Shown here in pieces: positions 26,201-45,121 of a stretch of 64,000 bases of DNA. The first letter of the stretch is position 1. Every line of letters starts with the position of its first letter. The translations under genes were made by a program, and so were the position numbers. The stretch spans positions 58,763,982-58,827,981 of the forward strand of contig NC_080398.1 in NCBI RefSeq assembly GCF_030265065.1, in the 5' to 3' direction. The notes under the pieces are model-generated. The model was not told the origin of the DNA. It saw nothing but the letters and a program-made list of their open reading frames with translations, and did not search any database. The DNA is from Corythoichthys intestinalis (Eukaryota; Chordata; Actinopteri; Syngnathiformes; Syngnathidae).

Positions 26201-27706
26201 ATGTGCATTATGTTGAATGTATATATCCGTCTTGGGTCTTATCTTTCCATTCCAACAATAATTTACAGAAAAATATGGCATATTTTATAGATGGTTTGAA
26301 TTGCGATTAATTATGATTAATCAATTTTTAAGCTGTGATTAACTCGATTAAAAATTTTGATCGTTTGACAGCCCTAGAAACGACACACAAACCCATTCAT
26401 ATAACAGCTTTCAACACAAACTCCCATTCAAACTGTAAATTATTATACAAGAGAGTGTGTTTTCAAATTGGATTTGGATTGTATTAATGAACAACTGTCT
26501 GATAAGGATAACTAATTCATTACAGTCTGCCTCCTCATTATTGGATTTTGTTGTTTAGTTTGTTGAAAGAAAATGAGTCATCGAAACAATTTATAGCAGC
26601 GCTTTGCCAACAAAAATAAATGTCAATCAGCAGCAGTTCTTTCAGTTTGAATGAACAGGATTTTTGTCTGATTTGAATAATGAGAAATTCTTTATGTTTC
26701 TTACTCAGAACCTTTATTAAAAACTAACAAGTTTTATATACTTTTATGTACTTATGTATGTACCGTTGTGTAGTGTCCTACCTTCTCTGCTTCCTCCGCC
26801 TCCCTCTCTTTCCGCAGTTTCTCCTCTTCTCGTCTGGTCTTCATCAGGTCCACAATTTCGTTGAGTTTTTCCTGCACAGCTGTCACCAAGGTAAAAATCA
26901 TCACCATTCCCAGGTTTTCTTCTGCCTGCATAGAAAATGGAAAGACATACCCATTGTTGACACGAATTCCAATGGTAGCAATAGTTGTAATACGATGTTC
27001 CGACCTGTTGCTTTAGTATTGTGAGAATGTCCTCCATATCACTGTTTTCCAGGTTCTCTTGGGAGTGGACCTCCCACAGTGGGGGGTCATCAGGGTATTT
27101 TTCTACATATGTAAACTTTAAAGTGGCTTCTACAGCTGCGAGGAGAAACAATCACAATGGATAATGTCAAGTTTTATGAAGTGCCAAGAGGTGTACTGTT
27201 CTATCAAGGTACATTCGACCAACATACTCACTTTCACCATTTTCCCCCGCGTCTGACGTTACAGTAATAGTGAAGCTGATGGGATCCTCCGAAAGCACTG
27301 CAATTTTAAGGAATTCACAGGAGTAAATCCACCCTTCTACTTTTTCTACCAGAATTCACAGGAGTAAATCCACCCTTCTACTTTTTCTACCAGATATTAT
27401 CATCCCAGCTGTGTGGCCAGGTACATGTTACAATATAATAGTTTTGTGCGTGCAATATTTTTTTTAACAACGTCTAATTGTAGTACAGATATTCTACATA
27501 CAGTTGTTGTCTTATCCTAACACGAGTATTGTTCATAATAACACGAACTTGGTTGTTTTTTGGCCATTGCTAAGCGTGGCTACTCAAGTGTTAGCTGTCT
27601 TTCACTCATATTTCAACATGAAGAAATTCTTACCTGTGAACGAGTCTGGGTATATCGACTCAATTGCTTCTAGTTCATTTCTTTGCTCTTCGTTATAGTC
27701 TGTCAT
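17250..27706 (-). CDS. rwdd1: RWDD1 (RWD domain-containing protein 1 / DFRP2), complete, seven exons
   Basis: Exons on the - strand: 27634-27706 (ATG), 27232-27297, 27005-27135, 26782-26925, 21746-21878, 21474-21536 and 17250-17362 (TAA). All have GT-AG borders and compatible phases, giving 240 residues against about 243 in mammals. The start MTDYNEEQRNELEAIESIYP opens the RWD domain (about residues 8-112), which runs through ITVTSDAGENGE, LKFTYVEKYPDDPPLWEV and EENLGMVMIFTLVTAVQEKL. A charged coiled coil (KTRREEEKLRKEREAEEAEK) follows, then VTIENFLAWKAKFE, LFERDHNLDTSDIQFLED and an acidic tail ending GSDED. The family binds and stabilises the GTPase DRG2 in the cytosol. Introns 4 (26781-21879) and 6 (21473-17363) are swollen by transposons. 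No disruption was seen. Confidence 0.95.
18097..19466 (-). mobile_element. hAT element with BED-like N-terminal fragment, copy in RWDD1 intron 6
   Basis: CTCTAGAC is duplicated at 18089-18096 and 19467-19474. The ends are CAGGGGTGTCCAAACTTTTT and, inverted, CAGACATGTCCAAAGTGCGG. The - strand holds MTTFNKKKRK, then WKLDYFFTKIRNNCVRLICK and FNVKRYYQTRHANMYDKITG, the finger region of GTF2IRD2/ZBED-type hAT transposases. The catalytic part is absent, so the element is non-autonomous. It carries a hAT MITE at 18191-18821. A nearly identical inverted copy is at 53805-55168. Confidence 0.92.
18191..18821 (+). mobile_element. hAT MITE, family TAGGGCTGTCAAA, copy 2 (inside a hAT)
   Basis: The termini TAGGGCTGTC and GACAGCCCTA lie inside the element at 18097-19466. 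No 8-bp duplication is visible at its borders. The same MITE occupies the same place in the copy at 53805-55168, so the two moved together. Confidence 0.88.
19976..20208. mobile_element. Short MITE (about 235 bp), hAT-like
   Basis: The ends are CATGGGTGTCCAAACCTGTC and, inverted, CAGTGGTGTCCAAACTATTC. The interior (GTCCTGGTTTTTGTTC, CCCGCACCCACTGCAG) matches the copy at 32653-32886 in inverse orientation. The target duplication is unclear in this copy. Confidence 0.7.
20386..21161. mobile_element. TA-flanked MITE with CAGGTAGTCCCTGGGTTACG terminus
   Basis: The left end CAGGTAGTCCCTGGGTTACG and the right end TCGTAACCCGGAAACTGCCTG are inverse complements with a few changes. TA borders both sides, as for Tc1/mariner-type elements. 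A poly-C run lies at about 20476-20492. No transposase was found. It is inserted within an older repeat in RWDD1 intron 6. Confidence 0.75.
21971..22818. mobile_element. hAT MITE with ATATCG-rich ends
   Basis: GTTTACAT is duplicated exactly at 21963-21970 and 22819-22826. The ends are TAGGGGTGTGACAAAATATC and GTACCAAGAGGTTCCCACTC. ATATCG and TATCGT motifs are repeated near both ends. It carries a foldback in the middle (22517-22614). It lies in RWDD1 intron 4, about 90 bases upstream of exon 5 in transcript sense. Confidence 0.88.
22517..22614. repeat. Foldback, 44/45-bp arms
   Basis: The arms at 22517-22560 and 22570-22614 are inverse complements with one mismatch and one extra base (CAATCCATTTGAAGTGGGAG at the outer end). 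The loop is about nine bases. Similar CAATCCATTTTGACTGGGAG-type sequence recurs singly near 42220 and 42540, so this is a dispersed motif here in head-to-head form. Confidence 0.85.
23748..25302 (-). mobile_element. Tc1-like transposon, broken, in RWDD1 intron 4
   Basis: TA borders both sides. The terminal repeats begin CACTGCTGGCCARRAGTATT and extend about 55 bp. The - strand encodes pieces of a Tc1 transposase: MEKRKKTIELSEDLRSKIV, the paired-like HTH, a PRCGRKGK linker, then further down FQQDNDPKHTSKSTRKW. Part of the catalytic core is unreadable in the middle. The element at 36797-38019 is a relative. Confidence 0.9.
25751..26376 (+). mobile_element. hAT MITE, family TAGGGCTGTCAAA, copy 3
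   Basis: The termini TAGGGCTGTCAAA and TTTGACAGCCCTA are perfect inverse complements. The flanks GAAATGAC (25743-25750) and GAAACGAC (26377-26384) match in seven of eight positions. It lies in RWDD1 intron 4. Confidence 0.92.
27311..27392 (-). repeat. Perfect 41-bp tandem duplication just upstream of RWDD1 exon 2
   Basis: 27311-27351 and 27352-27392 are identical. In transcript sense the array ends 13 bases before the exon 2 acceptor at 27297, so it duplicates the interval where the branch point and pyrimidine tract should lie. Confidence 0.95.
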
Positions 27707-30058
27707 TTTCGCGTTGCTGCAAATTATCTAAATCTAAAGGTTTGCAAAATCATCACAGCGGTTCGCCGTGCGGCCACCATGCACTGCGAGACTGCGAGTG
27801 CGAGACTAGTGCGTGCATGCGTTCAAACGATCGATTCCATCCCCTCCTGTTTTTCAAATAACCAAACATTGGAGATGTCCCTTGTCCTGACGTGTTTAAA
27901 TCTACAGATGACAATTCTATATACTTTAATTTGTATTTTTGTCCCTTTTTAGCGACAGAAGCATTATTATATTGGCAACACAATTGCAATCGGTTTAGTT
28001 TTTATCCATTATTTTTGTCTGCATATGTAACTGACGCGCCTCCTCCTCTTGTTCTTCTTCGTCTTCTTTTTCTTCTATGGTGTTTAGCGCATACTATGCC
28101 ATAGACATCGCATTGCATCAAGATAGAAGTCTAGTGCGCTGAGCGAGACAATGGAGACAGGCGTAATTGAATGTCGGCCATTTTGCGTCAGCAACATATA
28201 CGAAATTTAACGGCATGGTCAAATAGCTATAGATTTAAAAATTCCGAAATTCAAACGTCTTGGTTTTTCATGAACGCTCGAGGTAAAGTAATGCAACTGA
28301 GAACTTATAAATAACATTTTCTCAAAATCAAGCCTGTATTCAAGCCAACATTCCCATAGTTTATCATAGACAAAACGTTTGCAAATTCTTCAAGAATTCA
28401 GCGAGGTCGGCCTATTTTAGTGGGGAAAATCACTCACTTTATGTCCGCTAAAAAGAACCGTCCAGAGAAAAATCCCGACTCATGACGGCCGCTGCGCCGC
28501 AAGTATACATCTAGCTTTATATATGTTATAATATCCCCTAATTCGACAGGGGTTTGGTTTGCCAAATTCTGAATGTTTTTAGATATAAAATTTATTAAAT
28601 ATTTAAAACTATTCTTCATCTCAACATTTTTTTTGAAATTCGAACTTGAAAAAATATATATATCAAAAAACAGCCCCCCCCCCAATTTTTTTATTTTTCA
28701 TGTGATTTATGCTGTTTTTTTATTCAGAAACAAAAGTTCACAAAGAAACCTCCTAAAATTGCATTTTTCCAATCAGAAATAGATTATACACTGAAACCAA
28801 TAAGACTAGCAAAAAAAAAAAAAAAAAAAAAAAAGGGTAATCAACTAATAAAAATATATGTTTTTCCCCGCTGATGTTTTTGGTGAAAATGTATATATTA
28901 TTTTTACATATTTTTTCTATATACGTTTTTACAAACTATATATGTGTTTGTGTATTACTGTCTTTTATTTTTGCAAGAATAATGTAACCGTGTTGATTTC
29001 ATCCATATGTGTCAAAAAAATTTTTGTCAGGTAACATAACATTGATTAAGTATTCAAAACTATTATCCCTGGGGTAAACGTAGTAACAAATAATCCCTAA
29101 TTCTACAGTATTCTACAGTATTGACTATTTCCTATTGTTCATGACGTGTATCTGTTTTGCCAAATATGTGCATAATAATACCTTGCCTGCAACTGGTTTT
29201 TCCCAGGATACTCATTATTATAGGTTCTATCATCCAGACAAGGAATACCACATACTCTACTACTGTTGAGCCTGATAATATCTTGCTCACTTCTGGCAGG
29301 TCCAAGCGAGACATCTTTTGTGTCCTTTTTCAACAGGCCCTTACAAATTGGTGTCATGCTCTTATTAATCATGAATTGGGTTCACTGGACTGTTCAAACC
29401 ACCGTCACATTCAGCGCTGTCTCATGACTGGCCCTCCTAGTTAGAATGTATTGGACATCTATTATCGTCAGTGGCATCCAAAGAGTTAAGCTATGTAAGG
29501 TCACAAAACAAAAAAGCATTTATTGCAATTTGTTTTCACTTATTTTTGGAATATTTTAATTTATTATTAATTTTACTCTATTAAGAATTATTTATATTTT
29601 GTATTACTCATTGCTTTTTTTTTTTTTTTTTTTTACTTGTGATCTTTTTTAAATTCATTTTTATTTATTACTATTTAAATAATGGATTTTTTTTCTGAAA
29701 TGGATCCCTCAGTCATTTAATTAAATTTATTTTAAATTATTTATATATTTTTATTTTTAATTGCTCAGCGCAAAATACACATAGGCATTGCTAGTACAAC
29801 AATGTACATGTTAAATGGGGGCTGCACGTTTTCTACATGAATGTAATAAAAATATTTAAGAAAAAAATATATATTTCTTTCTTGTTCCAACCGAAAAGAA
29901 GCAGCACATTGGTAGACAAGTATATAAAATGGTGTTGCTCACATACTTGAAACAAGACAGCCCCCTGAATATGAGCTAATTTCAGCAACACAAAATATTG
30001 GGTACCTACCGTATGTGTTATTTTGACATTTGTTTTAAACTTTTGGAAAAGAGGACAG
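27707..30058. other. RWDD1 upstream region and intergenic DNA
   Basis: The first 400 bases hold the presumed RWDD1 promoter, with CpG-containing stretches near 27765-27835 but no TATA box I can place with confidence. From about 28140 on, the sequence is AT-rich with homopolymer runs (poly-A at 28811-28834, poly-T near 29617). One reading frame at 29132-29444 resembles no protein I recognise. Confidence 0.4.
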
Positions 30059-30060
30059 TA

Positions 30061-31205
30061 CTAGTCCTTCTCAAAAAATTAACATATTGTGATCAAGTTC
30101 ATTATTTTCTGTAATGTACTGATAAACATTAGAATTTCATACATTTTAGATTCATTACACACAACTGAAGTAGTTCAAGCCTATTTTGGCAAAAAAGTCA
30201 AGAAAACCCAAAAATCCCTATCTCAAAAAATTTGCATATCATGAAAAGGTACTCTAAAGAAGCTACTAACCTAATCATCTGAATAAACAAATTAACTCAA
30301 AACACCTGTGAAAGGTTCCTGAGGCTTTTAAAAACTCCCAGCCTGGTTCATTACTCAAAACCACAGTCATGGGCAAGACTGCCAACCTGACTGCTGTCCA
30401 GAAGGACATCATTGACGCCCTCAAGCAAGAGGCTAAGACACAGAAAGAAATTTCTGAGTGAATAGGCTGTTCCCAGAGTGCTGTATCAAGGCACCTCAGT
30501 GGGAAAGAAAAAGTGTGGCAGGAAACGCTGCACAATCAGAAGAAGGGACCGCACCCTGAGAAAGCTTGTAGAGAAGGGCCGATTCCAGACCTTGGGGGAC
30601 CTGCAGAAACAGTAGACTGAGTCTGGAGTAGAAACATCCAGAGCCACCGTGCAAAGGCGTGTGCTGGAAATGACAGAAGCTTTACTGACCATGGCATTAC
30701 TGTGCTCAATTGGCCTGCCGACTCTCCTGCTCTGAACCCCATAGAGAATCTGTGGGATATTGTGAAGAGGAAGTTGAGAGACACCAGACCCAACACTGTG
30801 GATGAGCTTAAGGCCGCTATCGAAGCATCCAGGGCCTCCATAACACCTCAGCAGTGCCACAGGCTGATTGCCTTAATGCCACGCCGCATTTAAGCAGTCA
30901 TTTCTGCAAAAGGATTCCCAACCAAGTATTGAGTGCATAGCTGATATCATTAATTTAAGGTTGACTTTTTTTGTATTTAAAAACACTTTTTTGTATTGGA
31001 AGGATGAAATATGCTAATTCTTTGGGCTAGGGATTGGTTTTTCTTGACTTTTTTGCCAAAATCATCAATATTAAAACAATAAAAGGCTTGAACTACTTCA
31101 GTTGTGTGTAATGAATCTAAAATGTATGAAATTCTAATGTTTATTAGTACATTTCAGAAAATAATGAACTTTATCACAATATGCAAATTTTTTTAGAAGG
31201 CCTAG
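30061..31205 (+). mobile_element. Tc1-like transposon with long inverted repeats and deleted core
   Basis: TA borders both sides. The terminal repeats are about 200 bp (CTAGTCCTTCTCAAAAAATT outermost, GGCAAAAAAGTCAAGAAAA innermost), an IR/DR-like layout as in Sleeping Beauty relatives. On the + strand the HTH start (MGKTANLTAVQKDIIDALKQ) is followed by an abrupt jump to the C-terminal catalytic end (NWPADSPALNPIENLWDIVK). The middle, with the first two catalytic Asp residues, is missing. It cannot move without help. Confidence 0.92.
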
Positions 31206-31207
31206 TA

Positions 31208-31888
31208 TATCCATTCGTTCAAGTAAAGCGGGGACTATTTCATTGGTGTAAAAACCATCATCTTGTCATATTTTTCACTGTAGAAATGGACACACGCATA
31301 ATTATATGCAAAAAAAAAAATGCATTTATCTTTAATGCAGCTTTAGCAAAGGCATTCAAAAATGCATTTTAACTTGGATTTTGAACTTTGGGAATCCCAA
31401 CTAATACAAATCAAGTAACTACTGTATATATTATTACACAAACAAAATACATACACATCTGCTCACACAGATTTACGAATGTATGTTGAACTACTTTAAA
31501 TACTACCGAGTTAAAAATGAAGTGTTCTGTTGACCTTGTGCAAATTAAAGTTTTTAAATTTAATTACTTTTTTTGTACAAAAGCAGGAACAAATTCTTTA
31601 AGATAATTATCCACACTTGGAATGTAGAGGTGTCAATGAAAACCAGAAACACAGTATTGTCAGTCGTAGAATAAATAAATACAATTCACAACCTATTAGG
31701 TTATATAATGTTATATACTACGGTGTATTTATGTTTGTATTCTAAGTATCGATTTTTTAGACTAAAAAACAAACATTAAAGAAGTAAGTGGTTGTGACCT
31801 CTCCCAGTCAGCTCCGTTAGTCACACTTCATAACAAACTGTTATGAAAGACTCATATAAATAAACTTAATAAAATAAAATGAACATTT
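31208..31888. other. 3' flank of the CALHM5-like gene
   Basis: AT-rich sequence with no ORF of note. No perfect AATAAA in antisense was found close to the stop codon at 31889; a CATAAA variant lies near 31731. The 3' UTR end cannot be placed. Confidence 0.35.
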
Positions 31889-38727
<6,839 letters not shown>

Positions 38728-39916
38728 TGTAGCAGTGTTAGAGTTTCAATGCCCTCCGCAAGTAATAAACCAAGGTAAAAAAAGACAGCAGAATTAAAAA
38801 GTGTACTATCAAGCTCGAGGCATTTGCTCAGTCTTGTCTCATTCCAGCTGAAGACAAAAACACAACCCCTCCCTTCAGTCTGTGCCCTTCCTTTCAGACT
38901 CCTCCCTCAGTCCCTTGGCTACTCCACCCAATTCCTTGTTTTATACGCATATCCAAAGGCCAGTTACAAATTAGCTATCAGTAAAACAAAAAAAAAACAC
39001 TGGAATAGGATACAAATGATTACAACCTCCCTTTATCTGTTTTGGTCTTCAGCTTTAACGTTGCCACAAAAATCCTGTATATCCTGTTTTGCCGATTACT
39101 ACGCTGGCTCCCTTGACAGTAACGCAGGCTTGGAGGCGTACAGTAGTGCCCTGATCACATTTTGGGTAAACACACAGAAGCTGCTCAATCCAACCAGTCT
39201 AACACTTCACTCCGTCCATTTAAGTAAATGATCATGCACATTCTAGGGTGTACTCATATAACGCACCCTTTCATGTTGGCAGCAACCCTCACATCTTGAA
39301 TAATATGATTAAAATCACATTTTGCAACAAGACATGGAAGAAGGCAATACTTGCAAATAACAATTCATGCAGAATGACACGCCATCTTCTTTTGAATGTT
39401 TCCATACAGAACATACCATTGTTCCAGGAACGCAGCCAGTCATCATCAGCAGATGAGCAGAATGAAGACAGAGTCACATCTTCTCAGTGCTTTGTGTGTT
39501 TCAGCCTCTCAAAAGCGACTACTCAGACTAAGTGCCCTGTAAAAGACTGCTAATGTGAACTGCGAGCAACACTAGAATCATCTACTCTACAGTATCTACA
39601 CTAATGCTGGAACAAACATTCATTAGAGTTGTGCCAGTACTGTAAATCGCTCAGACACGGTCCCAAATGCACTTTTATTTATTCTTCTTTTTGTGTTAAT
39701 TCGTAAATATCTCCAACAATTTACTAATTTTGTATTTCTATCTACTTCATTTTAATCTCATTAACTTCCCAATGAAAATTGTACCCTGTAGTGTATGTCA
39801 AATCACTTTGATTGACGGACCACAATAATGGCTATTAGATCTCATGTGGGCCGGACTAGTTTATATTTGACCGAATAAGTGAACTTACTGGCTTTTATTT
39901 ATTTATTTTTTTAACC
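38728..39916. other. CALHM5 upstream region
   Basis: AT-rich, unique-looking sequence with no supported ORF and no recognised repeat terminus. It presumably includes the CALHM5 promoter. No core element could be placed with confidence. Confidence 0.35.
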
Positions 39917-41660
39917 TGTCCTGTTCAGCTGTTTGAAGCCTGAGTGTCTGGTTGATCCGAACAGTTTTAATGTTTCATATTGGAGTATGACATACTCCCA
40001 ATGTGATCTTTCAACATATCTCGTTTATTAAGACAAAGACGCGAATAGGAAGAGGTAATGTGGAAAAGAAGAAAATAAGGAGAGACATAATAAACACAAC
40101 AACAAAAAATACAGTGAACGCCTACACTAACTATGAATATGTTGGTGTTATGGTTACCTAGATGTATTTCTGGTTGACACCATGTGGGGGCCTGTTAACT
40201 AAGGAAAGGGGGAGGAGTGTAGAAGATAAGTGATTGGTAGGGGTGGAGTGTACACAAATCAGCCCTGTGATCTACAACCCAGTAATCGTGCGAATCCCTT
40301 GTGAGTGTGAGCCCACCGGCAACCCACATGTGCGAATCCCATCGAACATGCGATAGCCACGCAGACGAGCAGAGACGCCGGCGGGTGGGCCCCTGGGGCG
40401 CCACCCCAGGGGCTCCCCCCCAGCCCACAGCCAACCTGTTGGGGGGGCCGTGGCCCGGGGGGTTGGGCAATACAGCCCATTCCTCCTCCCACAGCCCAGC
40501 AAAGGGGCCATCGTCACCCCACAGGGATCCAGGGTTGTTCCCCAGGCCACCCACGCCCCCATCAACCAGCCTTTAGGGATGGGGAGAAGTAACACACCAC
40601 CAACCCCAACGCCCGTCCCCAACCCCCTCATACCCCCCCCCCCCCCCCCCCCCCCAGCCCACGAGCCACAGCCCCCCAACCGGCACGGCACATCACGGGA
40701 CCCCCAACGGCCCACCGAGCCCAGGGCAGGGCCCTGTCCGAACTCTCCTCGAAGGAATGAATGAGTATGTACTGTAGGTGCCAGGGTGAGAGGTGTTTAC
40801 TGTGCAAAGTGAGGAGTGCGTGAATTAAGAGGCAGAACCCGTCCGCCAGAACCACCAGCGGGGGAAGCACCAAGGCCCTGATCAACACCTGCCCCAGACC
40901 TCCCCCAGCACCCCCCGCATCCGCCCACCCCGCCGCCTGAGGACCCACCCCGCACTACGTACCAGCGCCACACCAAGCGTCCATGGCATATCCACCCCAC
41001 CAACAGGGGACAACAAACCCCACTCGAGGCCCCATGGGCCCCAGGAGGCCCCACCGACGAACCCTCTGAGAGAAAAGCAGCAGCAGCCGCCGCGGTCCTG
41101 GAGAGGCGGACTGGGCCGGAGACCAACCAAGGGGATGGAGGCGCGACTCCCAGCCCTGGGCTGAGAGGGGGGAGCAGTACGACACCAGGAAGCACCTCTC
41201 CGGTACCTGGTACGAGGAGACGCAGCTCCGGCCAGGCTGACCCAGGAGGGAACTGTGGCCGCCGCATACAACCCCCCCTCCTCCCCGGGCCGGCCAGGGA
41301 AGGGCCGCGGCTCCGGGCGGCACCCACGCGGCACCCCCAGTATTGGATCTATTGAATCAATGATGGCAGCCTGACTAAACTTGAAGGAAGAAAATTATTT
41401 ATCAAATGCTACTGGTGTGAAAGTGTGAAAATGCAGTTCAGGTGTGAACAAGTTATCAGCTGTTAAAGGATGCATACAACTTCCCGGGACACCCCACATA
41501 GATCTATTTATGTATACATTTTTATTGTTGTTGTGGCATTCCTTCTCAGGCATGAGAGAATCCTTATTCTATGTCCATCATTCTAGCAACTGATTCCCAC
41601 TGTTGTTCGTAGTTGTCCATTTTATTTGTCTGTTTTGCAGATATTTTCTCTAATGTTATA

Positions 41661-42161
41661 TACCGTATTGGCCCGAATATAAGACGGCCCTGATTCTAAG
41701 ACGACCCTCTCTTTTTCAAGACTCAAGTTTGAAAAAAGACTTTTTGAACACCAAATTAAATTTTATACAGAAAATAATTACAGTACATCTGAAACAAATG
41801 ATTATAACAATATATTTGTGATAAAAAAAAACATGTTATTTTGCCTCATTCAAATCCTAATATCTGAACATTTAAATATGTAAACTAAAGTGCAATCACA
41901 TTCGTAAATGAATGGCTTTTGGTTTTTGAAATGTAAATCAATCTATTGTGATAAAACAACAAAATTGCAATAACTGCATTAACCATAAGGGGTTCGCTTT
42001 AGCCTGTGGAGTCAAATTCAGCATTCGGTTCAATGATATCTGCCACCATCTAGCGTCGTGAATGGGTATAATGTCTAGACCCTGAATATAAAACGACTCC
42101 TGCTTTTTTCAGTCTTGTTTCAATGCAAAAAACACCGTCTTATATTCGGGCCAATACGGTA
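41661..42161. mobile_element. MITE with TACCGTATTGGCCCGAATAT termini
   Basis: TACCGTATTGGCCCGAATAT at the left is inverted exactly at the right (ATATTCGGGCCAATACGGTA). Near-terminal AAGACG and CGTCTTA motifs extend the repeat. No ORF in about 500 bases. Confidence 0.88.
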
Positions 42162-43974
42162 TTCAAGGATTAGATTTAGTCATTGGTTAACTCAGTGGCT
42201 GACTGACAGCGCTCGACGACCACTCCATTTTGACTGGGAGACCCTCCCAATCAAAACGAATTGGACATTGAGCACCGTCAACGGCACTGGAAGATGAGCA
42301 TTCACAACCAGCTCTTTCAGTATAAGTGAACTGGACGTCCATCGTTGTCAATGTCAAGCAATTAGTTAATTTTAGGTCATTTCCATGAAATTTTAAAACG
42401 CTTACGGGTCACTTCCAATGAATTTTGGACAATTTCCTGTGATTTTTCAGGCATTTCTGGGCTGTTTCCTGCTGGTTTTGCGGCATTTTGGGATGTCTTC
42501 CTTGTTAACTCATTGCCTGTTAATGACAGTACTGGACGTCCAATCCATTTTGACCGGGAGGCTGCGAATGAACGAATGTAACTGCTGGCATGAAAGTGAG
42601 CCAAGTGCAGTACTGCACGTGCCCAATCACATAAATCTACGGTTTTATGGCACACATGTCAAAGTAAAAGCATGTGATTTAGTATGGACATTATGAATGA
42701 GCCACAACATGCTTGCCAAGCAGAACAACTCCATAGGCTGGATTGGACCCGCTGGTGGTAGGCCATTTCCGGCCCGTGGGCTCTATACTTTACACTAGTG
42801 TGCACAGACTGCAAAAATCTGCAACTCATTCTGGGTGTGACATCATCTTCTGTTGAGAGATTTTTTAGTGGGCAGGCCAAAGAAGCTGAGAAAGGAAAAA
42901 TAAGTGGGATTTAATTTCGTCATTGAGCCTATTCTGTTACTTTATAAAACGTGTGTGTGTGTTTTTTTATGGTGTGGCTCCCGGGGTGTGCCCTCCTCTT
43001 CGCCTGGGCTGCCGTTTGCAAGGGGGAGGGGGATTGGGGTCATGGCTCCGGTCCCGTGCCGCCTTGTAACGGCTTCTCGACGCTCTCCTTCTTCTGCCTT
43101 CCTCCCTCTTTTCTAGATTGGTAACCTTCTTGGGCCCCGGCGAGGGTCACTGGCTGAGGGTTGGTGGGGTGTCGCCCGTTCTGAGTGGGAATCCTGTCCT
43201 GCCCCAGGCCTAGTGGGCCGTAGGGCGTTCCACAGTGTGCCATGTCAGTTGGGGTTTGTGGCGGTGGCTTGTGGGCCAGGTAGGCGGCCAATGGTGGGGG
43301 TGGGCGTCTGGGGCAGTGGCGCATCCCCTCATCCCTTTCCCAATGGGGGTGCGGATGGTCCTGGTGACCACCCTGCGTCCCAGAGGTGTGGCGGTAGCCC
43401 CCTTGCTGGAGCTGCGGGATGAAGATTAGGACGCACCCCCTCGATTGGCTGTGGAGGGTCCATGGCCCTGGGGCAGCTCCCACGCACCAATTCCACTTGT
43501 CTGCAGGACTGTCATACATCTGATGGGATTCACACATTACTGGGTGCAATTAGACACACTCAAGTAGAGAGAATGTCAATGCCAGGTTTAGCGATCAGGC
43601 GGGATAGAATAGAATGTCAACATATCCACACGTACAAGTGATTCACATATTACTTAGTTCTACACGTCACATTGCTGATTTTTGTACGCTCTACCACGCC
43701 TAATTACATCTCTTTTTGACTCACACCCCCTCATCTTTCTCCTTTGCCCCCCCACATGGTGTTTACGAGAAATACAATTAGCTAACGATAGCACCGCTAT
43801 ATTCATCGGTAGTGTATTTCTTGTTGTTGTCTGTTCTTCTCTTCTTTAGTCTCCGTCTCTCCTCTTCTATTTTCCCTTCTGTCCCGCCATAACTCCTTTC
43901 TCCTCGCTGCTTTCTCCAAATAAACGAAACACAATGAATAATCACAATGGGAGAATATCATACTCCCATGTAAT

Positions 43975-45121
43975 CAAGCCCGTCGACGGGGGGGGCAACC
44001 GGGTATGTTGTTCCGGGCCTCAGGACCATAGGGGCCTCTGAATGACCCTTAATTTATTTTACTTTACACTCACATATTTCTTTTTTATTTAAATCATTGT
44101 CTGATTAAATATCATGTTCTACTCGATATATACTTAAAAACTTTAACATATTACATATTTCAAATATATATTTTTTCCTTTTTTTGCACAACCCCCCGTC
44201 TTAGGAGAGAATGGTTTGACCCCGCTCCGGCGCACTCAAGTGCTCCGCATTTTCTTGAGTTTGCCAGTGACTGTAGCTGGAGGAGAGCGAGCCTTCAATA
44301 AAATGAAAATTTTAAAAAATACCTCACTACAATATCACAGGGTACGCCAAACAACCTACCCATTGTTACCAAACTGCACTTTATGGCAAGTTGCGGTGCT
44401 CTCAACTCCGCACCGTAATGTGGAGTGGGTGCCGGGTGGGAGTGGGTGGACGGCTCGTTTGTCGTCAGTTCTTCCGGGTCTTCCTTCAGGAAGGTGGCGA
44501 TGTGCATTAAAATGCAGAGACACGTCAGATAGCTTTTTGGTAGAACTTTTATCAACAATGGGGGACTCACAGCCACTCAACTCAGCGCTACTGCACAACC
44601 ACTCTCAACAACATCTATCTCACCCCCTGACGCTCGCCCACCTCTTCGTTTCGCCAAATTAGTAAACGACATATTGTAGGGGACGGCGGCCCCTTGGGGA
44701 TGCCGGCAACACCATGCTCTCCATTGAGCGTGAGCTTGCTCAAAAACTGGATTTCACTGATGTTATAAATTACTTTGCTGTTAAAAAAAAAAAAAATAGG
44801 CGCATCACTGCTTAAGGGCTTGATAACTCCAGGGATGTGAAGGCACAGGATGTTTAGTTATACTGTTTTTTTGCTTAGCAGGCAGGTATAGCACTCCCAG
44901 TTGTATTGTATTGTAGCATACATGGGACAATAGATGGAAATTGTTTGTTTATATTGTGTCACGTCACATTACGGTCTGTTAAATTTAATTGTCCATCTCA
45001 AATAATGCCATTGCTTGCAAAGCGTTAAAGTTGTCGTGAAAAGCCGGTGGCAGGGGTGGGATAGGGGGGCCCTATAATGGTCTCTTGTCCCTGGGCCCCT
45101 GCAAGTCTGTTGACAGCCCTG
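43975..45121 (+). mobile_element. hAT element with C-terminal dimerisation fragment (ZMYM1-like transposase remnant)
   Basis: The flanks CATGTAAT (43967-43974) and CATGTGAT (45122-45129) match in seven of eight positions. The ends are CAAGCCCGTCGACGGG and, inverted, CAGGGCTGTCAACAGA. The + strand encodes LPVTVAGGERAFNKMKILKN and, after about 350 unrelated bases, LSIERELAQKLDFTDVINYF, together the hAT C-terminal dimerisation region. The interval between them looks like an insertion I cannot assign. It is not functional. Confidence 0.82.

Noticed and set aside
29132-29444. Overlapping frames on both strands, considered as a possible transposase piece
   Set aside because: No motif could be matched with confidence and no termini were seen nearby.
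40195-41334. Several long overlapping reading frames rich in Pro, Gly and Arg on both strands
   Set aside because: They come from GC-rich, low-complexity inverted-repeat DNA. All frames are open because stops are rare, and none shows a domain or splice structure.
43040-43549. 169-codon frame on the - strand, His/Pro-rich
   Set aside because: It is the mirror of the GC-rich block at 40200-40800 and has the same composition effect. No homologous motif.
44216-44662. 148-codon frame considered as a host gene
   Set aside because: Its first third is the hAT dimerisation motif (LPVTVAGGERAF) and the remainder is a frame through unrelated DNA.
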